A DNA stretch of 64,000 nt from Tenacibaculum sp. SZ-18 (lineage in GTDB: Bacteria > Bacteroidota > Bacteroidia > Flavobacteriales > Flavobacteriaceae): positions 130,888-194,887 of the forward strand of contig NZ_CP019335.1 in the NCBI RefSeq assembly GCF_002813915.1, written 5' to 3'. Position numbers and translations under genes: made by a program. Numbering within the stretch: position 1 is the stretch's first letter; each line of letters starts with the position of its first letter. Below, in pieces: positions 26,612 to 36,966 of this stretch. Under the pieces are notes generated by a model. The model had not been told where the DNA came from, did no database searches, and saw only the letters and a list, made by a program, of their open reading frames with translations.

Positions 26612-26798
26612 TATGTTTTAAATTATAAATAAAGACTATAGTTTTTTAACGAAGTAACAATCTTTTTTTTAGTTTTCTTCTTCTTATTTTGAATGGTTTT
26701 CTTGGTCCAATAAAAGATACAAAATTTAAAATTTTAAGGTTTATTAATTTTCAAATGAGTATTTTTATGCTTACAAACAACCCTAAGATTTTTAACTT
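26612..26798. other. Spacer before the aromatic amino acid hydroxylase gene
   Basis: AT-rich sequence without coding signal. It probably contains the hydroxylase promoter. GAGTATTTTTATG at about 26758 resembles the -7 box but does not match it exactly. Confidence 0.3.
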
Positions 26799-28556
26799 AT
26801 GAAAACTCACTTTGAGCTTAATGAGGTAACGAAAAAACTACCGAAACATTTGCACAAGTTTGTGGTGAAGCAACCGTATGATGAATATACTTCTCAGAAC
26901 CAAGCAGTATGGAGATATGTAATGAGGATGAATGTTGATTATTTGGGGAAAGTAGCTCATAATTCCTATTTAGATGGATTAGATAAAACAGGAATTTCTG
27001 TTAATACCATACCAAGAATGGAAGGAATGAATAGAATTTTGAAAGAAATTGGATGGGCTGCGGTTTCAGTTGATGGATTCATTCCACCAAATGCATTTAT
27101 GGAATTTCAAGCTTATAATGTATTGGTAATTGCATCTGATATGAGAACGATAGATCATATTAAATATACTCCAGCACCTGATATTATTCATGAAGCTGCT
27201 GGTCATGCACCAATTATCGCTAATCCTGAATATGCTGAATATTTAAGACGATTCGGAGAAATTGGAGCAAAAGCAATTTCTTCCGCTCGAGATTATGAAA
27301 TGTATGAGGCAATTCGTTTACTTTCTATATTAAAAGAAAATCCAAATTCTACTCTTAAAGAAATTCAAGAAGCTCAAGAAAAGGTTGAATGGTTACAGAA
27401 TAATATGGGAGAGCTTTCTGAAATGGCTCAAATAAGAAACTTACATTGGTGGACTGTTGAGTATGGGCTTATTGGAACTGTGGAGAATCCTAAGATTTAT
27501 GGCGCAGGTTTATTATCTTCCATAGGAGAGAGTAAATGGTGTATGCAAGATTCTGTTAAGAAATTGCCATATACATTAAATGCTTCAAATGTTTCTTTTG
27601 ATATTACAAAACCACAACCCCAATTATTTGTAACACCAGATTTTGCTCATTTAAGTTTAGTGTTAGAGCAATATGCAAACACTATGGGAATTCGTAAAGG
27701 CGGATTAAGTGGAGTTAAGAAACTAATAGATTCTAAAAACTTGGGAACAATTGAATTGTCAACAGGAATTCAAATTTCAGGAGTATTTTCGAATGTAATT
27801 ACAGATTCAAATAACAAACCAATTTATATTCAAACAGCTGGAGGAACCGCACTTTCAAATCGAGATAAAGAATTAATCGGTCACGGAATTAATTATCATA
27901 AAGAAGGATTTGGAAGTCCAATTGGTAAATTGAAAGGAATTAATATTCCGATTGAGAATATGAGTCCTAGAGATTTAGAGGCTTATGGAATTTATGAAGG
28001 TAAAACAGTAAGTTTAGAATTTGAAGGTGGTGTTAACGTTAAAGGTGAAGTAATTACAGGAACAAGAGATTTAAGAGGTAGAATCTTATTAATTTCTTTT
28101 AAAAACTGTACTGTTTCTCATTTTGATACCGTTTTATTCCATCCAGATTGGGGGATTTACGATATGGCTGTTGGGGTAGATATTGTTTCGGCTTATTCAG
28201 GCCCTGCAGATGTAAATTCTTACGAAGATTTAGGTAAAGTTTCTGAAACTAAAACGCATAAAATTAATTACTCCGATTCTGATCGAGAACTGTATGGTTT
28301 GTATGATCAAGTTCGACAAATTCGAGAAGAGGATACTATTTCTGAAGAAGTAGTTTTAGGTATTTTTAACATTGTTCAAGAGAAGTTTAATAACGATTGG
28401 TTATTAGCATTGGAGTTGTATGAGTTGTCTGTTGAAAACAATTACAGTACTCAAGATGAAATAAAAGCATATTTAGATAATCTTAAAGTCGATGAAGAGT
28501 ATTCTAGTTTGATTAATGATGGATTGTCGATAATATATAACGAGCAAGTAGTTTAA
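26799..28556 (+). CDS. Aromatic amino acid hydroxylase (phenylalanine 4-monooxygenase type)
   Basis: Pterin- and Fe(II)-dependent hydroxylase, most likely converting Phe to Tyr. In the 585 residues the catalytic domain covers about 20-340. The iron ligands are His131 and His136 in DIIHEAAGH and Glu221 in HWWTVEYGL. GAGLLSSIGE and the pterin-region sequences are also present. The C-terminal 240 residues form an extension found in the Bacteroidetes group. It contains a GVNVKGEVITGTRDLRG-like beta segment and a helical end, and its role is not known to me. A rhodanese gene follows after 35 bp. Confidence 0.9.
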   Translation: MKTHFELNEVTKKLPKHLHKFVVKQPYDEYTSQNQAVWRYVMRMNVDYLGKVAHNSYLDGLDKTGISVNTIPRMEGMNRILKEIGWAAVSVDGFIPPNAFMEFQAYNVLVIASDMRTIDHIKYTPAPDIIHEAAGHAPIIANPEYAEYLRRFGEIGAKAISSARDYEMYEAIRLLSILKENPNSTLKEIQEAQEKVEWLQNNMGELSEMAQIRNLHWWTVEYGLIGTVENPKIYGAGLLSSIGESKWCMQDSVKKLPYTLNASNVSFDITKPQPQLFVTPDFAHLSLVLEQYANTMGIRKGGLSGVKKLIDSKNLGTIELSTGIQISGVFSNVITDSNNKPIYIQTAGGTALSNRDKELIGHGINYHKEGFGSPIGKLKGINIPIENMSPRDLEAYGIYEGKTVSLEFEGGVNVKGEVITGTRDLRGRILLISFKNCTVSHFDTVLFHPDWGIYDMAVGVDIVSAYSGPADVNSYEDLGKVSETKTHKINYSDSDRELYGLYDQVRQIREEDTISEEVVLGIFNIVQEKFNNDWLLALELYELSVENNYSTQDEIKAYLDNLKVDEEYSSLINDGLSIIYNEQVV

Positions 28557-28591
28557 ATGAACTTATTTAATTTATTATTTAGAAAAAAAAT

Positions 28592-28867
28592 ATGGCAAAT
28601 AAAATTCAAGAGTACCTAAATAAAGGTGCAGTTGTATTAGACGTAAGAACTTTAGCTGAATGGAACGAAGGACATAGTGAAGGAGCGAAACACATTGTTT
28701 TGAACACGATTCCAGAGAATGTAGAAGATATTAAATCTTGGAACAAACCAGTTATAGCTGTTTGTAGAAGTGGAGGAAGAAGTGGACAAGCTACAGATTT
28801 TTTACAAGGTCATGGAGTTGATATTATTAATGGCGGGCCATGGGGTAATGTTGATCAATACCTATAA
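28592..28867 (+). CDS. Single-domain rhodanese-like sulfurtransferase
   Basis: A 91-residue cytoplasmic protein. The rhodanese signature VLDVRTLAEWNEGH is at residues 15-28. The active-site loop VCRSGGRSG follows the catalytic Cys58, which is intact. It probably carries persulfide sulfur. It sits 35 bp after the hydroxylase gene, likely in the same transcript, and ends before a hairpin terminator. Confidence 0.9.
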   Translation: MANKIQEYLNKGAVVLDVRTLAEWNEGHSEGAKHIVLNTIPENVEDIKSWNKPVIAVCRSGGRSGQATDFLQGHGVDIINGGPWGNVDQYL

Positions 28868-28892
28868 AGATTTAATAAGATTTTACAATACA

Positions 28893-28920
28893 AAAGAGAT
28901 GCAATCTGCATCTCTTTCTC
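28893..28920. terminator. Bidirectional rho-independent terminator
   Basis: AAAGAGATGCA and TGCATCTCTTT are perfect arms around a 3-nt loop. It serves the rhodanese gene on plus and the convergent small gene on minus. Confidence 0.85.
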
Positions 28921-28948
28921 ATTTACTTACTATGAATATGCTTAGTGC

Positions 28949-29269
28949 TTATCTATAAGCAACCGCAACGTTTACTGCTCTAAAAGAAGTTACATTCCCC
29001 CAAATTCCAACTCCGGAATAGGCAATTGCATTGCCGTCAGCAGCAAAAGTTAATGTTCCTTCAGATTTCATATCTGTTGCTTCCAAATTAATTTTAGCAA
29101 TACGATTAGCGTTATCTAAATTATAACTCTGACTGGTTACAACGCTTCCACTCTTTAAAAAATCTACTTTTACCACAGCTGATTCTGCGTTGAAATCAGT
29201 AGAAAAGTTTAGTTGAGTCATTGGCTCCTTAGCTGTAGTCGAGTAAATTGTTGATGTTACATTTCCCAT
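28949..29269 (-). CDS. Small beta-rich protein of unknown function
   Basis: A 106-residue protein without a signal peptide or hydrophobic helix. The pattern of short Ser/Thr/Val-rich strands (STTAKEPMTQLNFS, AVVKVDFLKSGSVVTS) and the near-absence of charged helices suggests a compact beta-sandwich. No Cys is present and no family is recognised. It is a single-gene unit between a terminator and a 235-bp spacer. Confidence 0.6.
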   Translation of the reverse strand: MGNVTSTIYSTTAKEPMTQLNFSTDFNAESAVVKVDFLKSGSVVTSQSYNLDNANRIAKINLEATDMKSEGTLTFAADGNAIAYSGVGIWGNVTSFRAVNVAVAYR

Positions 29270-29504
29270 TTTTATAAAGTTTTAAGTGAATATTGAGTTT
29301 AGTATGTTTAGGAAAGCTTTTAGGTTTTCTTGAACACTTTAAATATCAGGACTAATCTCCAAAAGAAAATGAAAATTAGAATGAGGAAGGTATTTCTTGG
29401 AATAAAATGGAAGTTATCGGGAATTAGTTTTTAAAATAAAGAAATCATTAATTGATTTTGTTTTTTTATTAGTTAGGTATGATTTCTTTTGTAAGAAAAA
29501 AGTT

Positions 29505-30146
29505 ATGAAATTTTTAAAAGTACTTTTTCTAACCTTGGGCTTGATTTGTTTCACAGGTTTATACGGTCAGAATAAGGTTAAACTCGGATTACATGCAGGA
29601 GCAACTTATTCATCGTTGCGATTTGAAGCTGATGTTTTAGAACATGATTCTGAAATAGATTATTTATTTGGTATAAATGCCAATATTTATCTAAGTAAAA
29701 GATGGTCTTTTCAAACTGAAATCAATTACGAAAGAAAATTAGCAAGTGTATTTTCTCCTGAGTTTGTTCTGAATGGACAGGTTATAAATAGCTTTAGGAT
29801 TTACGATCTTTATGAATTCGTAACAGTTCCTTTAACTGTACAGTATAATTTTAGTGATAAGAGTCCTTTATATGTTAAAGGTGGTTTTTTTACTTCTTAT
29901 TTCCTAAAGGCTAGAGAAAGAATAAATGAAAGAGAGTGGAGTGATGATTTATCTCAATATTTTTCTGAATTTGATTCTGGTATTTCATTAGGGATAGGTA
30001 AAATTTTTGATATAAGTCAAATGTTCAGTTGTTTCATGGAGCTAAGAAATCATTTGGGAACTGTAAGTATAGAGAGTGAACCTCATTTTGAGTATACAAA
30101 AACGAATTCGTTAAGTTTTATTTTTTGTTGGCAAATCAAAATTTAG
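29505..30146 (+). CDS. Outer-membrane beta-barrel (porin/PorT-like) protein
   Basis: A 213-residue protein with a signal peptide (1-21, GLICFTGLYGQ). Amphipathic strands with aromatic girdles follow (KVKLGLHAGATYSSL, WSFQTEINYERKL, VPLTVQYNF, PLYVKGGFFTSYF). A Cys-containing last strand reads SLSFIFCWQIKI. It fits the small 8-stranded barrel group. Its end overlaps the convergent GSCFA gene by 4 bp. The role is unknown. Confidence 0.75.
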   Translation: MKFLKVLFLTLGLICFTGLYGQNKVKLGLHAGATYSSLRFEADVLEHDSEIDYLFGINANIYLSKRWSFQTEINYERKLASVFSPEFVLNGQVINSFRIYDLYEFVTVPLTVQYNFSDKSPLYVKGGFFTSYFLKARERINEREWSDDLSQYFSEFDSGISLGIGKIFDISQMFSCFMELRNHLGTVSIESEPHFEYTKTNSLSFIFCWQIKI

Positions 30147-31093
30147 AAGCTTATAAATGAAAATTCCTTCTGTAACTTCTCTTGTTTAAATTTTAATTTT
30201 TCCAAGAACTTTTGATGAGCTTCAGAGTTAGGATTGAAAGGCTTGTGAGTAATTCCTTTTTGTATTTCTTCAACTCTTTTCATTGTTGATAATGAAAATT
30301 CATTAAACCAACTATAAACAAACTTTTCCCAGATATAATGAATAGCTGTTTGGTTAGGATGGATCATATCTTCTTTGTAAAAACGATAATCACGTAGTTC
30401 ATCCATCATAATTTCATAAGAAGGAAAATAATGAATATTTTTTCTAGGTTCGATTACGTTATGAATTCCAGCAATTAAATGCGATTTACTTTGTTGATTT
30501 TGCACAAAACCATCTTTTACATGTCGTACTGGAGAAACCGTAAAAATTATAGAGACTTTAGGATTTATTGATCGAATTAAAGCCGTGATACTTTCTAAAC
30601 TTTCAGTTACTTCATCAACAGATAGCAGTTCTTTTAAAAATTGCTTTTGAGGAACCTTATGACAGTTTGCGACCATCTTATCAGAACTTATATGTCTGTA
30701 AACCCAAGCCGTTCCTAAGGTAATTATAATGTGCGTTGAGTTGGTAAGTTGTTCATTTGTTGTTTTTATAGCTTCATTTAAGTTATGAAGCAGTTCTTCT
30801 TTAACGTTGTTGCTTAATTGAGAATGTGCATCAAAACAATGCCAACGTTCATTTAATTCGAATATATCCTCTTCTGTATATTCTTTATCGTTCATTGAGT
30901 TTACAACTAATTGTTCAATAGCTTTCGGATGAAACAATATTCCTAATGGATTTTGAGTTGATTGAAACTTGTAATATGAAAGTTTATTCCCAATGTTTTC
31001 AGAGAAACAAGAACCTAAAAGAAAAAGCTTAGAAGAATAATCAATTTGACGATGAACTTCTTTCTGAAGTGGTATTTGAGTTTGTAGATTCAT
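30143..31093 (-). CDS. GSCFA-domain protein
   Basis: A 316-residue protein named by its motif: LFLLGSCFSENIG at residues 24-36, with Ser28 as the predicted nucleophile of an SGNH-like hydrolase. TLGTAWVYRH and MIHPNQTAIHYIWEKF near residue 245 supply the conserved Asn and His region. The family is thought to act on acyl groups, often in polysaccharide metabolism; the substrate here is unknown. It follows the RraA-like gene after 9 bp. Confidence 0.87.
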   Translation of the reverse strand: MNLQTQIPLQKEVHRQIDYSSKLFLLGSCFSENIGNKLSYYKFQSTQNPLGILFHPKAIEQLVVNSMNDKEYTEEDIFELNERWHCFDAHSQLSNNVKEELLHNLNEAIKTTNEQLTNSTHIIITLGTAWVYRHISSDKMVANCHKVPQKQFLKELLSVDEVTESLESITALIRSINPKVSIIFTVSPVRHVKDGFVQNQQSKSHLIAGIHNVIEPRKNIHYFPSYEIMMDELRDYRFYKEDMIHPNQTAIHYIWEKFVYSWFNEFSLSTMKRVEEIQKGITHKPFNPNSEAHQKFLEKLKFKQEKLQKEFSFISF

Positions 31094-31102
31094 ATCTAAA
31101 AG

Positions 31103-31585
31103 TTAAACTAATTTTGTTTTTGAGACTACAATTCCATCCTCATCACAATAAATATAATGACCAGGAGTAAAGTCTATATCCGCAAAAGAGATTTTAACAT
31201 TCACTTCTCCTTCAGGAATTTTTATACTTTTTATCGGTGTCGTATTCAGTGCTTTTACACCGATGTCTATGGTGGCTATTTCTCTATTATCACGAATACA
31301 ACCAAAAATTACCACTCCGTTCCAGTTATTTTTAATTCCCATTGCGGCTAAATTATCTCCCATAAGAGCACAATTTAATGACCCGTCACCATCAACTACC
31401 AAAATTTTTCCTGTTCCGTCTGTATTAAGAGTTTGTTTTACTAAAGGAATTTTTTCAAAACATTTTACAGTTACAATTTCACCGTGAAAGTTCTTTTTAG
31501 CACCATAATCTTTAAAACCAATTGGAGTAGCTACTTGAAGCATATCAATAAAATCATCACATAAATCGGCTGTGTAAATATCCAT
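31103..31585 (-). CDS. RraA-family protein (RNase E inhibitor / HMG-type aldolase fold)
   Basis: A 160-residue protein with the RraA fold: MDIYTADLCDDF at the start, GKILVVDGDGSLNCALMGDN in the middle and GVVIFGCIRDNREI (the conserved RD pair). The fold includes the RNase E activity regulator and divalent-metal aldolases. The sequence alone does not decide between them. It lies between two unrelated genes on the same strand. Confidence 0.85.
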   Translation of the reverse strand: MDIYTADLCDDFIDMLQVATPIGFKDYGAKKNFHGEIVTVKCFEKIPLVKQTLNTDGTGKILVVDGDGSLNCALMGDNLAAMGIKNNWNGVVIFGCIRDNREIATIDIGVKALNTTPIKSIKIPEGEVNVKISFADIDFTPGHYIYCDEDGIVVSKTKLV

Positions 31586-31591
31586 TTTCTT

Positions 31592-32221
31592 TTAGTTAGA
31601 GGAATTCTGAGCTAATTTAACTGAAATTTCTGGTACTCTTTTATTGAAATAAGATTTGATGTTTTGAAAATCTATTTGGTCCAAGGATAAGAATAATAAT
31701 GTTTCTTTTGAGTCTTGTTTATGAATGTGAATTTGATTCGGATAGACTTCTAAAGATATGATTTCATCAGTTTTGAAAACTCGTTCTTCTTTACCATTTT
31801 TATAGGTGATGTTTTTATTTTTAACTTGAAATGAAGTAGTTTTTTCTAAAGGAATACTGCTTACAGAGAGAATTAAAAGGAAGAGAAAAATTAATATTCC
31901 ATGTATATTATATTCATTGATAAAGTACCCATACGTTAAAAAAGCAATAATTAGAATAACTGTGGAGCCTAACCCCGTGTCCTTGTGTACATAATCGTTT
32001 TCACTAGGAATATATAAAACATGAGAATCTTTTTTCTTTAAGAAAAACAATTTTATGGTGATGTAAATTACTAATAAAACTAATCCGATTGTAACTATAG
32101 TTTTAGGGATTTGATCAAAGTAGTAATCTAATTCTTCTTTGTAAAAAACAGTCAAGAAACTTCCTGCTAAAGATGAAACGTAGGTTGCATTTCTTTTACT
32201 AAATAGATCATTCTTTTTCAT
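31592..32221 (-). CDS. Membrane protein with C-terminal PH-like domain, unknown
   Basis: A 209-residue protein. Helices are at about 8-28, 38-57, 85-103 and 108-124. The C-terminal 85 residues are soluble and strand-rich (FQVKNKNITYKNGKEERVFK), similar in pattern to bacterial PH-like domains. It is 6 bp upstream of the RraA-like gene and shares its transcript. No function can be assigned. Confidence 0.65.
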   Translation of the reverse strand: MKKNDLFSKRNATYVSSLAGSFLTVFYKEELDYYFDQIPKTIVTIGLVLLVIYITIKLFFLKKKDSHVLYIPSENDYVHKDTGLGSTVILIIAFLTYGYFINEYNIHGILIFLFLLILSVSSIPLEKTTSFQVKNKNITYKNGKEERVFKTDEIISLEVYPNQIHIHKQDSKETLLFLSLDQIDFQNIKSYFNKRVPEISVKLAQNSSN

Positions 32222-32237
32222 ATTTCAAAAATAAAAA

Positions 32238-32271
32238 AAAGTCTAAAACTGAAATTTCAATTTTAGACTTT
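32238..32271 (-). terminator. Rho-independent terminator after alaS
   Basis: A long stem AAAGTCTAAAA...TTTTAGACTTT with further pairing near the loop. On the minus strand it is followed by eight T. It lies about 25 bp after the alaS stop codon. Confidence 0.9.
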
Positions 32272-32296
32272 AATACTAGTGAGTTTATATTCGATT

Positions 32297-34912
32297 CTAT
32301 ATGATATAATCTTTTGCACGTTCTAATGCTTTTGGAATTCCACCTGGATTTTTACCTCCAGCTGTAGCAAAGAAATTCTGACCACCACCACCTCCGTGGA
32401 TAAGTTTTCCTAATTCTCTAACTACTTTACCAGCATCATAACCTTTTTCATTGGCTAAATCTTTAGAAATATAACAAGTCAACATCGCTTTTTCGTTAGA
32501 CGGCGCCGTTGCAAATAACACAAAAAGATTATCAACTTCCCCTCCTAATTCAAACATGATGTTTTTGATACTTCCTTGATCTAAATCTACTTTTGTAGCT
32601 AAAAAGTTTACACCATTAATTTCAGTGATTTGATTTTTTAAATCACCTTTCATGTTTTTAGCTTTATCCTTTAAAAGTTGCTCAATTTGCTTTTTAAGTG
32701 CAGCATTTTCATCCTGTAATGAACTAACAGACTTGGCTACATCTTTAGGATTCTTAAGTAAAGCCTTTACTTCTGAGAAATTACGTTCTACATTTTCGAA
32801 GTACTCTCCTACGGCAACATTTGTAATGGCTTCAATACGACGAATACCCGCCGCAACAGCTCCTTCTGATTTTATTTTGAAGTACCAAATATCTCCAGTT
32901 TGTTGGACATGTGTTCCTCCACACAATTCCATTGATTGTCCGAAACGAATTGCTCTTACACTATCTCCATATTTTTCTCCAAATAATGCAATAGCGCCTT
33001 CGTCAATTGCTTGTTGCATTGGAATATTTCTCTTTTCCTCTAAAGGTAAGTTCTCACGAATTCGAGCATTTACAAATTCTTCGATTTCTGCAAGTTGATC
33101 TTTATCAACTTTAGAGAAGTGAGAAAAGTCAAAACGCAAATAATCCGGACTTACTAAAGAACCTTTTTGTTCCACATGTGTTCCTAAAATTGTACGTAAT
33201 GCTTGGTGTAATAAGTGAGTTGCTGTATGATTGCTTGCAGATAAGTTTCTGAATTCGTCATTTACAACTGCCTTAAACGTTTCGTTCAAGTTTTTAGGAA
33301 GATTTTTAGCAAAATGTATAATTACATTGTTTTCTTTTTTAGTATCTACAATATAAATGATATCGCCATTTGCAGTTTCTAAATACCCCTTATCACCGAC
33401 TTGTCCGCCACCCTCTGGGTAAAAAGGAGTCATGTTAAATACTAATTGATATTGATCACCATCTTTTTTAGTAGATACTTTTCTGTAACGTGTTAATTTA
33501 ACATCAACCTCTAGTGTATCGTAACCAACAAATTCTTCAACTTCATCTTCAAGTAATATTATCCAATCTCCAGTTTCACTAGCAGATGCCGCTCTTGATC
33601 GATCTTTTTGAGCTTGCATTCCTGCACTAAACTCCTCTTCATTTATTTCATAACCCTTCTCACGAGCGATTAACTGAGTTAAATCTAACGGGAAACCATA
33701 GGTGTCGTATAATTCGAAAGCTTTTTTTCCAGAAACCTCTTTTCCTTTTGTATCTTCAATTACTTTATCAAGTAATAATAATCCTTGGTCTAAAGTTCTT
33801 AAGAAAGATTGTTCTTCCTCCTTAATAACATTATGTACAAGTGTATCTTGCTTTCTAATTTCCGGGAAAGCATCTCCCATTTGGTGAGAAAGTGTTTCTG
33901 CTAACTTGTAAATAAATGGTTCTTTTTTGTTTAAGAAAGTAAACCCATAACGTATAGCTCTTCTTAAAATCCTACGGATTACGTATCCAGCTCCGTTATT
34001 ACTTGGTAATTGGCCGTCTGCAATTGCAAATGAAACAGCTCTTACGTGATCTGCAATTACACGAATTGCAATATCAATCTTTTCATCTTTTCCGTATTCA
34101 ATTCCTGTAATTGTTTCGATTTCTCTTATTAACGGAGTAAATACATCAGTATCGTAATTCGATTGAACTCCTTGTAAAACCATACAAAGACGCTCAAATC
34201 CCATTCCTGTATCAATATGTTTTGCTGGTAATTCTTCTAATGAACCATTGGCTTTTCTATTGAATTGCATGAAAACTAAATTCCAAATTTCAACAACTTG
34301 CGGATGATCTTCATTTACTAAAGATTTTCCATCAGTTTTGGCTTTTTCTTCTGCTGAACGAATATCCACATGAATTTCAGAACATGGACCGCAAGGTCCT
34401 TGTTCTCCCATTTCCCAGAAGTTATCCTTCTTATTCCCCATTAGAATACGATCTTCAGAAATATATTCTTTCCAAATGTCATATGCCTCTTGATCCATTT
34501 GAGTTCCGTCTTTTTCGTCTCCTTCGAAAACAGTAACGTATAAAATGTCTTTCGGAATTTTGTATACCTCAGTAAGTAATTCCCAAGCCCAAGCAATTGC
34601 TTCTTTTTTGAAATAATCACCGAAACTCCAGTTTCCAAGCATTTCAAACATGGTGTGATGATACGTATCATAACCAACTTCTTCTAAATCGTTATGTTTT
34701 CCAGATACACGTAAACATTTCTGCGAATCAGAAATTCGAGTACTTTTTGGGGCGGCGTTTCCCAAGAAATATTCTTTAAACGGTGCCATACCAGAATTGG
34801 TGAACATTAGGGTTGGATCGTTTTTTAACACCATTGGTGCAGAAGGAACAATTTCATGTTGTTTAGACTTGAAAAATTCTAAAAACTTAGTTCTAATCTC
34901 TTGAGATTTCAT
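32297..34912 (-). CDS. alaS: Alanine--tRNA ligase
   Basis: The 871-residue protein is full length. Class II core: [17 protein letters not shown] and [17 protein letters not shown] near the N-terminus. The editing domain has the zinc site [11 protein letters not shown] and CGGTHVQ. The C-terminal DHHA1 domain carries the Gly-rich [14 protein letters not shown] motif near the end. It charges tRNA-Ala and hydrolyses mischarged Ser and Gly. It is divergent from the M23 peptidase gene. Confidence 0.97.
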   Translation of the reverse strand: MKSQEIRTKFLEFFKSKQHEIVPSAPMVLKNDPTLMFTNSGMAPFKEYFLGNAAPKSTRISDSQKCLRVSGKHNDLEEVGYDTYHHTMFEMLGNWSFGDYFKKEAIAWAWELLTEVYKIPKDILYVTVFEGDEKDGTQMDQEAYDIWKEYISEDRILMGNKKDNFWEMGEQGPCGPCSEIHVDIRSAEEKAKTDGKSLVNEDHPQVVEIWNLVFMQFNRKANGSLEELPAKHIDTGMGFERLCMVLQGVQSNYDTDVFTPLIREIETITGIEYGKDEKIDIAIRVIADHVRAVSFAIADGQLPSNNGAGYVIRRILRRAIRYGFTFLNKKEPFIYKLAETLSHQMGDAFPEIRKQDTLVHNVIKEEEQSFLRTLDQGLLLLDKVIEDTKGKEVSGKKAFELYDTYGFPLDLTQLIAREKGYEINEEEFSAGMQAQKDRSRAASASETGDWIILLEDEVEEFVGYDTLEVDVKLTRYRKVSTKKDGDQYQLVFNMTPFYPEGGGQVGDKGYLETANGDIIYIVDTKKENNVIIHFAKNLPKNLNETFKAVVNDEFRNLSASNHTATHLLHQALRTILGTHVEQKGSLVSPDYLRFDFSHFSKVDKDQLAEIEEFVNARIRENLPLEEKRNIPMQQAIDEGAIALFGEKYGDSVRAIRFGQSMELCGGTHVQQTGDIWYFKIKSEGAVAAGIRRIEAITNVAVGEYFENVERNFSEVKALLKNPKDVAKSVSSLQDENAALKKQIEQLLKDKAKNMKGDLKNQITEINGVNFLATKVDLDQGSIKNIMFELGGEVDNLFVLFATAPSNEKAMLTCYISKDLANEKGYDAGKVVRELGKLIHGGGGGQNFFATAGGKNPGGIPKALERAKDYII

Positions 34913-34974
34913 TCTTTTTTAGTTAAAAAATTTCTAATTGAGTGTAAAGAATGCTTATATGTTGAAACATTTTT

Positions 34975-34982
34975 TAAATTTG
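34975..34982 (+). promoter_or_regulatory. -7 promoter box for the M23 peptidase gene
   Basis: TAAATTTG matches TAnnTTTG exactly. It is 60 bp upstream of the ATG, in the divergent region shared with alaS. Confidence 0.55.
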
Positions 34983-35042
34983 CACGTCTAAACATAGAAG
35001 TCGTTCTCTACTAAAGGACACAAAAATACTACATTTGGTCGT

Positions 35043-36011
35043 ATGGCAAAAGTAAAATATTATTATGACCCAGAGACACTTTCTTACCAACAGATTGAGG
35101 TAAGAAAAAGGGATAAATTTAAGAACACAGTTATTGGTTTACTTGGTGTTGCTTTAGTTGCGTTTCTTGGTTTTGTAGTATTAAGCCAATTTTTTGAGTC
35201 GCCAAAAGAGAAAGCGCAAAAGAGAGAGTTAGAAAATTCCAACCTACATATGGAGTTATTGGGTAGGAGGTTAAGTGAACTTACCTCTGTTTTAGAAGAT
35301 TTAGAGCAAAGAGATAATTATATTTACAGAACTTATTTTGAAGCAAATCCTATTCCAGATGAACAAAGAAAAGCAGGTTTTGGTGGAGTTAATCGTTATA
35401 AAAATTTAGAAGGATTCGATAATAGTGGAATGATTATAGACTTGACGAAGGATCTTGATATTCTTTCTAAAAGAGTCGTGGTTCAATCAAAATCCTTAGA
35501 TGAAATTGTTGATTTAGCTAAGAAGAAAGAAAAAATGTTAGCTTCAATTCCTGCAATTAAGCCAATAAAAAATGAAGATGAAACAAGAATGGCTTCAGGA
35601 TATGGTATGCGTCTGCATCCAATTTTGAAATCTTGGAGAATGCACAATGGCATGGATTTTACGGCTCCAACAGGAACACCAATATATGCATCAGGTAATG
35701 GTCAGGTGACAAGAGCTAACAGAAGCGCAACTTTTGGTAAAGTTGTTTATATCGAGCATGGTTACGGTTACAAAACTGTTTACGCTCACATGAGTAAAAT
35801 AGTGACTAAAAAAGGACAGAAAGTTAAACGAGGAGATTTAATCGGATATGTTGGGAATACAGGGCGTTCTGCAGCTCCACACTTACATTATGAAGTACAT
35901 AAAAATAACCGACCAGTAAATCCAATTTATTACTACTATGGTGATTTATCTCCAGAAGAATTTATAGCGATGCAAAAAGCATCTCAAGAGCAACGTCAGT
36001 CTTTTGATTAA
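35043..36011 (+). CDS. M23-family metallopeptidase, membrane anchored
   Basis: Cell-wall endopeptidase of the LytM type, 322 residues. A transmembrane anchor at about 31-50 (VIGLLGVALVAFLGFVVLS) is followed by a coiled-coil region (about 60-170) and the peptidase domain (about 185-300). The zinc ligands are in RMHNGMDFTAP (HxxxD) and HLHYEVH, and the third His is in VYAHMS. All are present, so it is probably active on peptidoglycan cross-links in the periplasm. It is followed by a MerR regulator 27 bp later. Confidence 0.93.
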   Translation: MAKVKYYYDPETLSYQQIEVRKRDKFKNTVIGLLGVALVAFLGFVVLSQFFESPKEKAQKRELENSNLHMELLGRRLSELTSVLEDLEQRDNYIYRTYFEANPIPDEQRKAGFGGVNRYKNLEGFDNSGMIIDLTKDLDILSKRVVVQSKSLDEIVDLAKKKEKMLASIPAIKPIKNEDETRMASGYGMRLHPILKSWRMHNGMDFTAPTGTPIYASGNGQVTRANRSATFGKVVYIEHGYGYKTVYAHMSKIVTKKGQKVKRGDLIGYVGNTGRSAAPHLHYEVHKNNRPVNPIYYYYGDLSPEEFIAMQKASQEQRQSFD

Positions 36012-36038
36012 TTTGTACATTGCAAATAAAAACCGTCA

Positions 36039-36371
36039 ATGCACGTTGATTTACCTGAGAAAAGATACTATAAAATCGGAGAGGTTGCGAAAGCCTTTAA
36101 CGTTAATACTTCTTTAATTCGTTTTTGGGAAGGACAGTTCGACATCATAAAACCGAAAAAAAATGCAAAAGGGAATCGATTATTTACGCAACAGGATATT
36201 GAAAATTTCAAACTAATTTATAATCTTGTTAAGGAACGAGGTTTTACTCTTGATGGAGCCAAACAAAAACTAAAACAAGACCCTGAGAAAGTAATGAAAA
36301 ATCAGGAAATAATTAGTAGATTAGAAGCAGTGAAAGCTGAGTTAATTCAAATAAAAAATCAATTAGAATAA
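36039..36371 (+). CDS. MerR-family transcriptional regulator
   Basis: A 110-residue protein with the winged-helix DNA-binding domain KIGEVAKAFNVNTSLIRFWE (residues 11-30) and GNRLFTQQDIENF. A short dimerisation helix with no obvious metal- or drug-binding Cys cluster follows. It lies between the M23 peptidase and lemA, a position that suggests local envelope regulation. The ligand is unknown. Confidence 0.88.
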   Translation: MHVDLPEKRYYKIGEVAKAFNVNTSLIRFWEGQFDIIKPKKNAKGNRLFTQQDIENFKLIYNLVKERGFTLDGAKQKLKQDPEKVMKNQEIISRLEAVKAELIQIKNQLE

Positions 36372-36377
36372 AGACGT

Positions 36378-36962
36378 ATGAGAAAAAATAAACTAACCAG
36401 AGTAGGAATAATCATTTTAATTTTAATAGGAGCTTTTCAATTCAATGGGATGGTTGGATTAAGAAATAGCGTTAAGACAGCTTGGTCTAAAGTTGAAAGT
36501 TCTTATCAAAGAAGAAATGATTTAATAGGAAACTTGGTTAAAACCGTTCAAGGAGCTGCTGATTTTGAGAAAAGTACTTTAACTGAAGTGATTAACGCAA
36601 GAGCTAAGGCAACACAGATATCAATTGATGCTAATAGTATAACTCCTGAAAATATAGCTCAATTTCAACAAGCACAAACAGGGTTAAAGGGAGCTTTATC
36701 TAAATTATTAGTATATGTAGAAAGATATCCTGATTTAAAAGCGAATAAGAATTTTTTGGAGTTACAAAGTCAATTAGAAGGTACGGAGAATAGAATCAAT
36801 GTTGCAAGGGATAGATATAACGATGAGGTTAATAAATATGCTAATAAAATTGAGAAAATTCCTGGGGTAATTTTTGCAAAAATCTTCGGCTTTAAAGATA
36901 TGCCAAGATTTAAATCGGAAGAAGGATCTGAAAAAGCAGTAGATGTAAATTTTAAATTCTAA
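36378..36962 (+). CDS. lemA: LemA family protein
   Basis: A 194-residue protein. An N-terminal anchor at about 8-25 precedes a four-helix bundle with the signature YQRRNDLIGNLVKTVQGAAD and RYNDEVNKYAN-type helices, ending GFKDMPRFKSEEGSEKAVDV. LemA proteins are periplasmic-facing helical bundles of unclear role. It heads a tight set lemA-TPM-TPM, with gaps of 4 and 0 bp. Confidence 0.92.
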   Translation: MRKNKLTRVGIIILILIGAFQFNGMVGLRNSVKTAWSKVESSYQRRNDLIGNLVKTVQGAADFEKSTLTEVINARAKATQISIDANSITPENIAQFQQAQTGLKGALSKLLVYVERYPDLKANKNFLELQSQLEGTENRINVARDRYNDEVNKYANKIEKIPGVIFAKIFGFKDMPRFKSEEGSEKAVDVNFKF

Positions 36963-36966
36963 CTTT

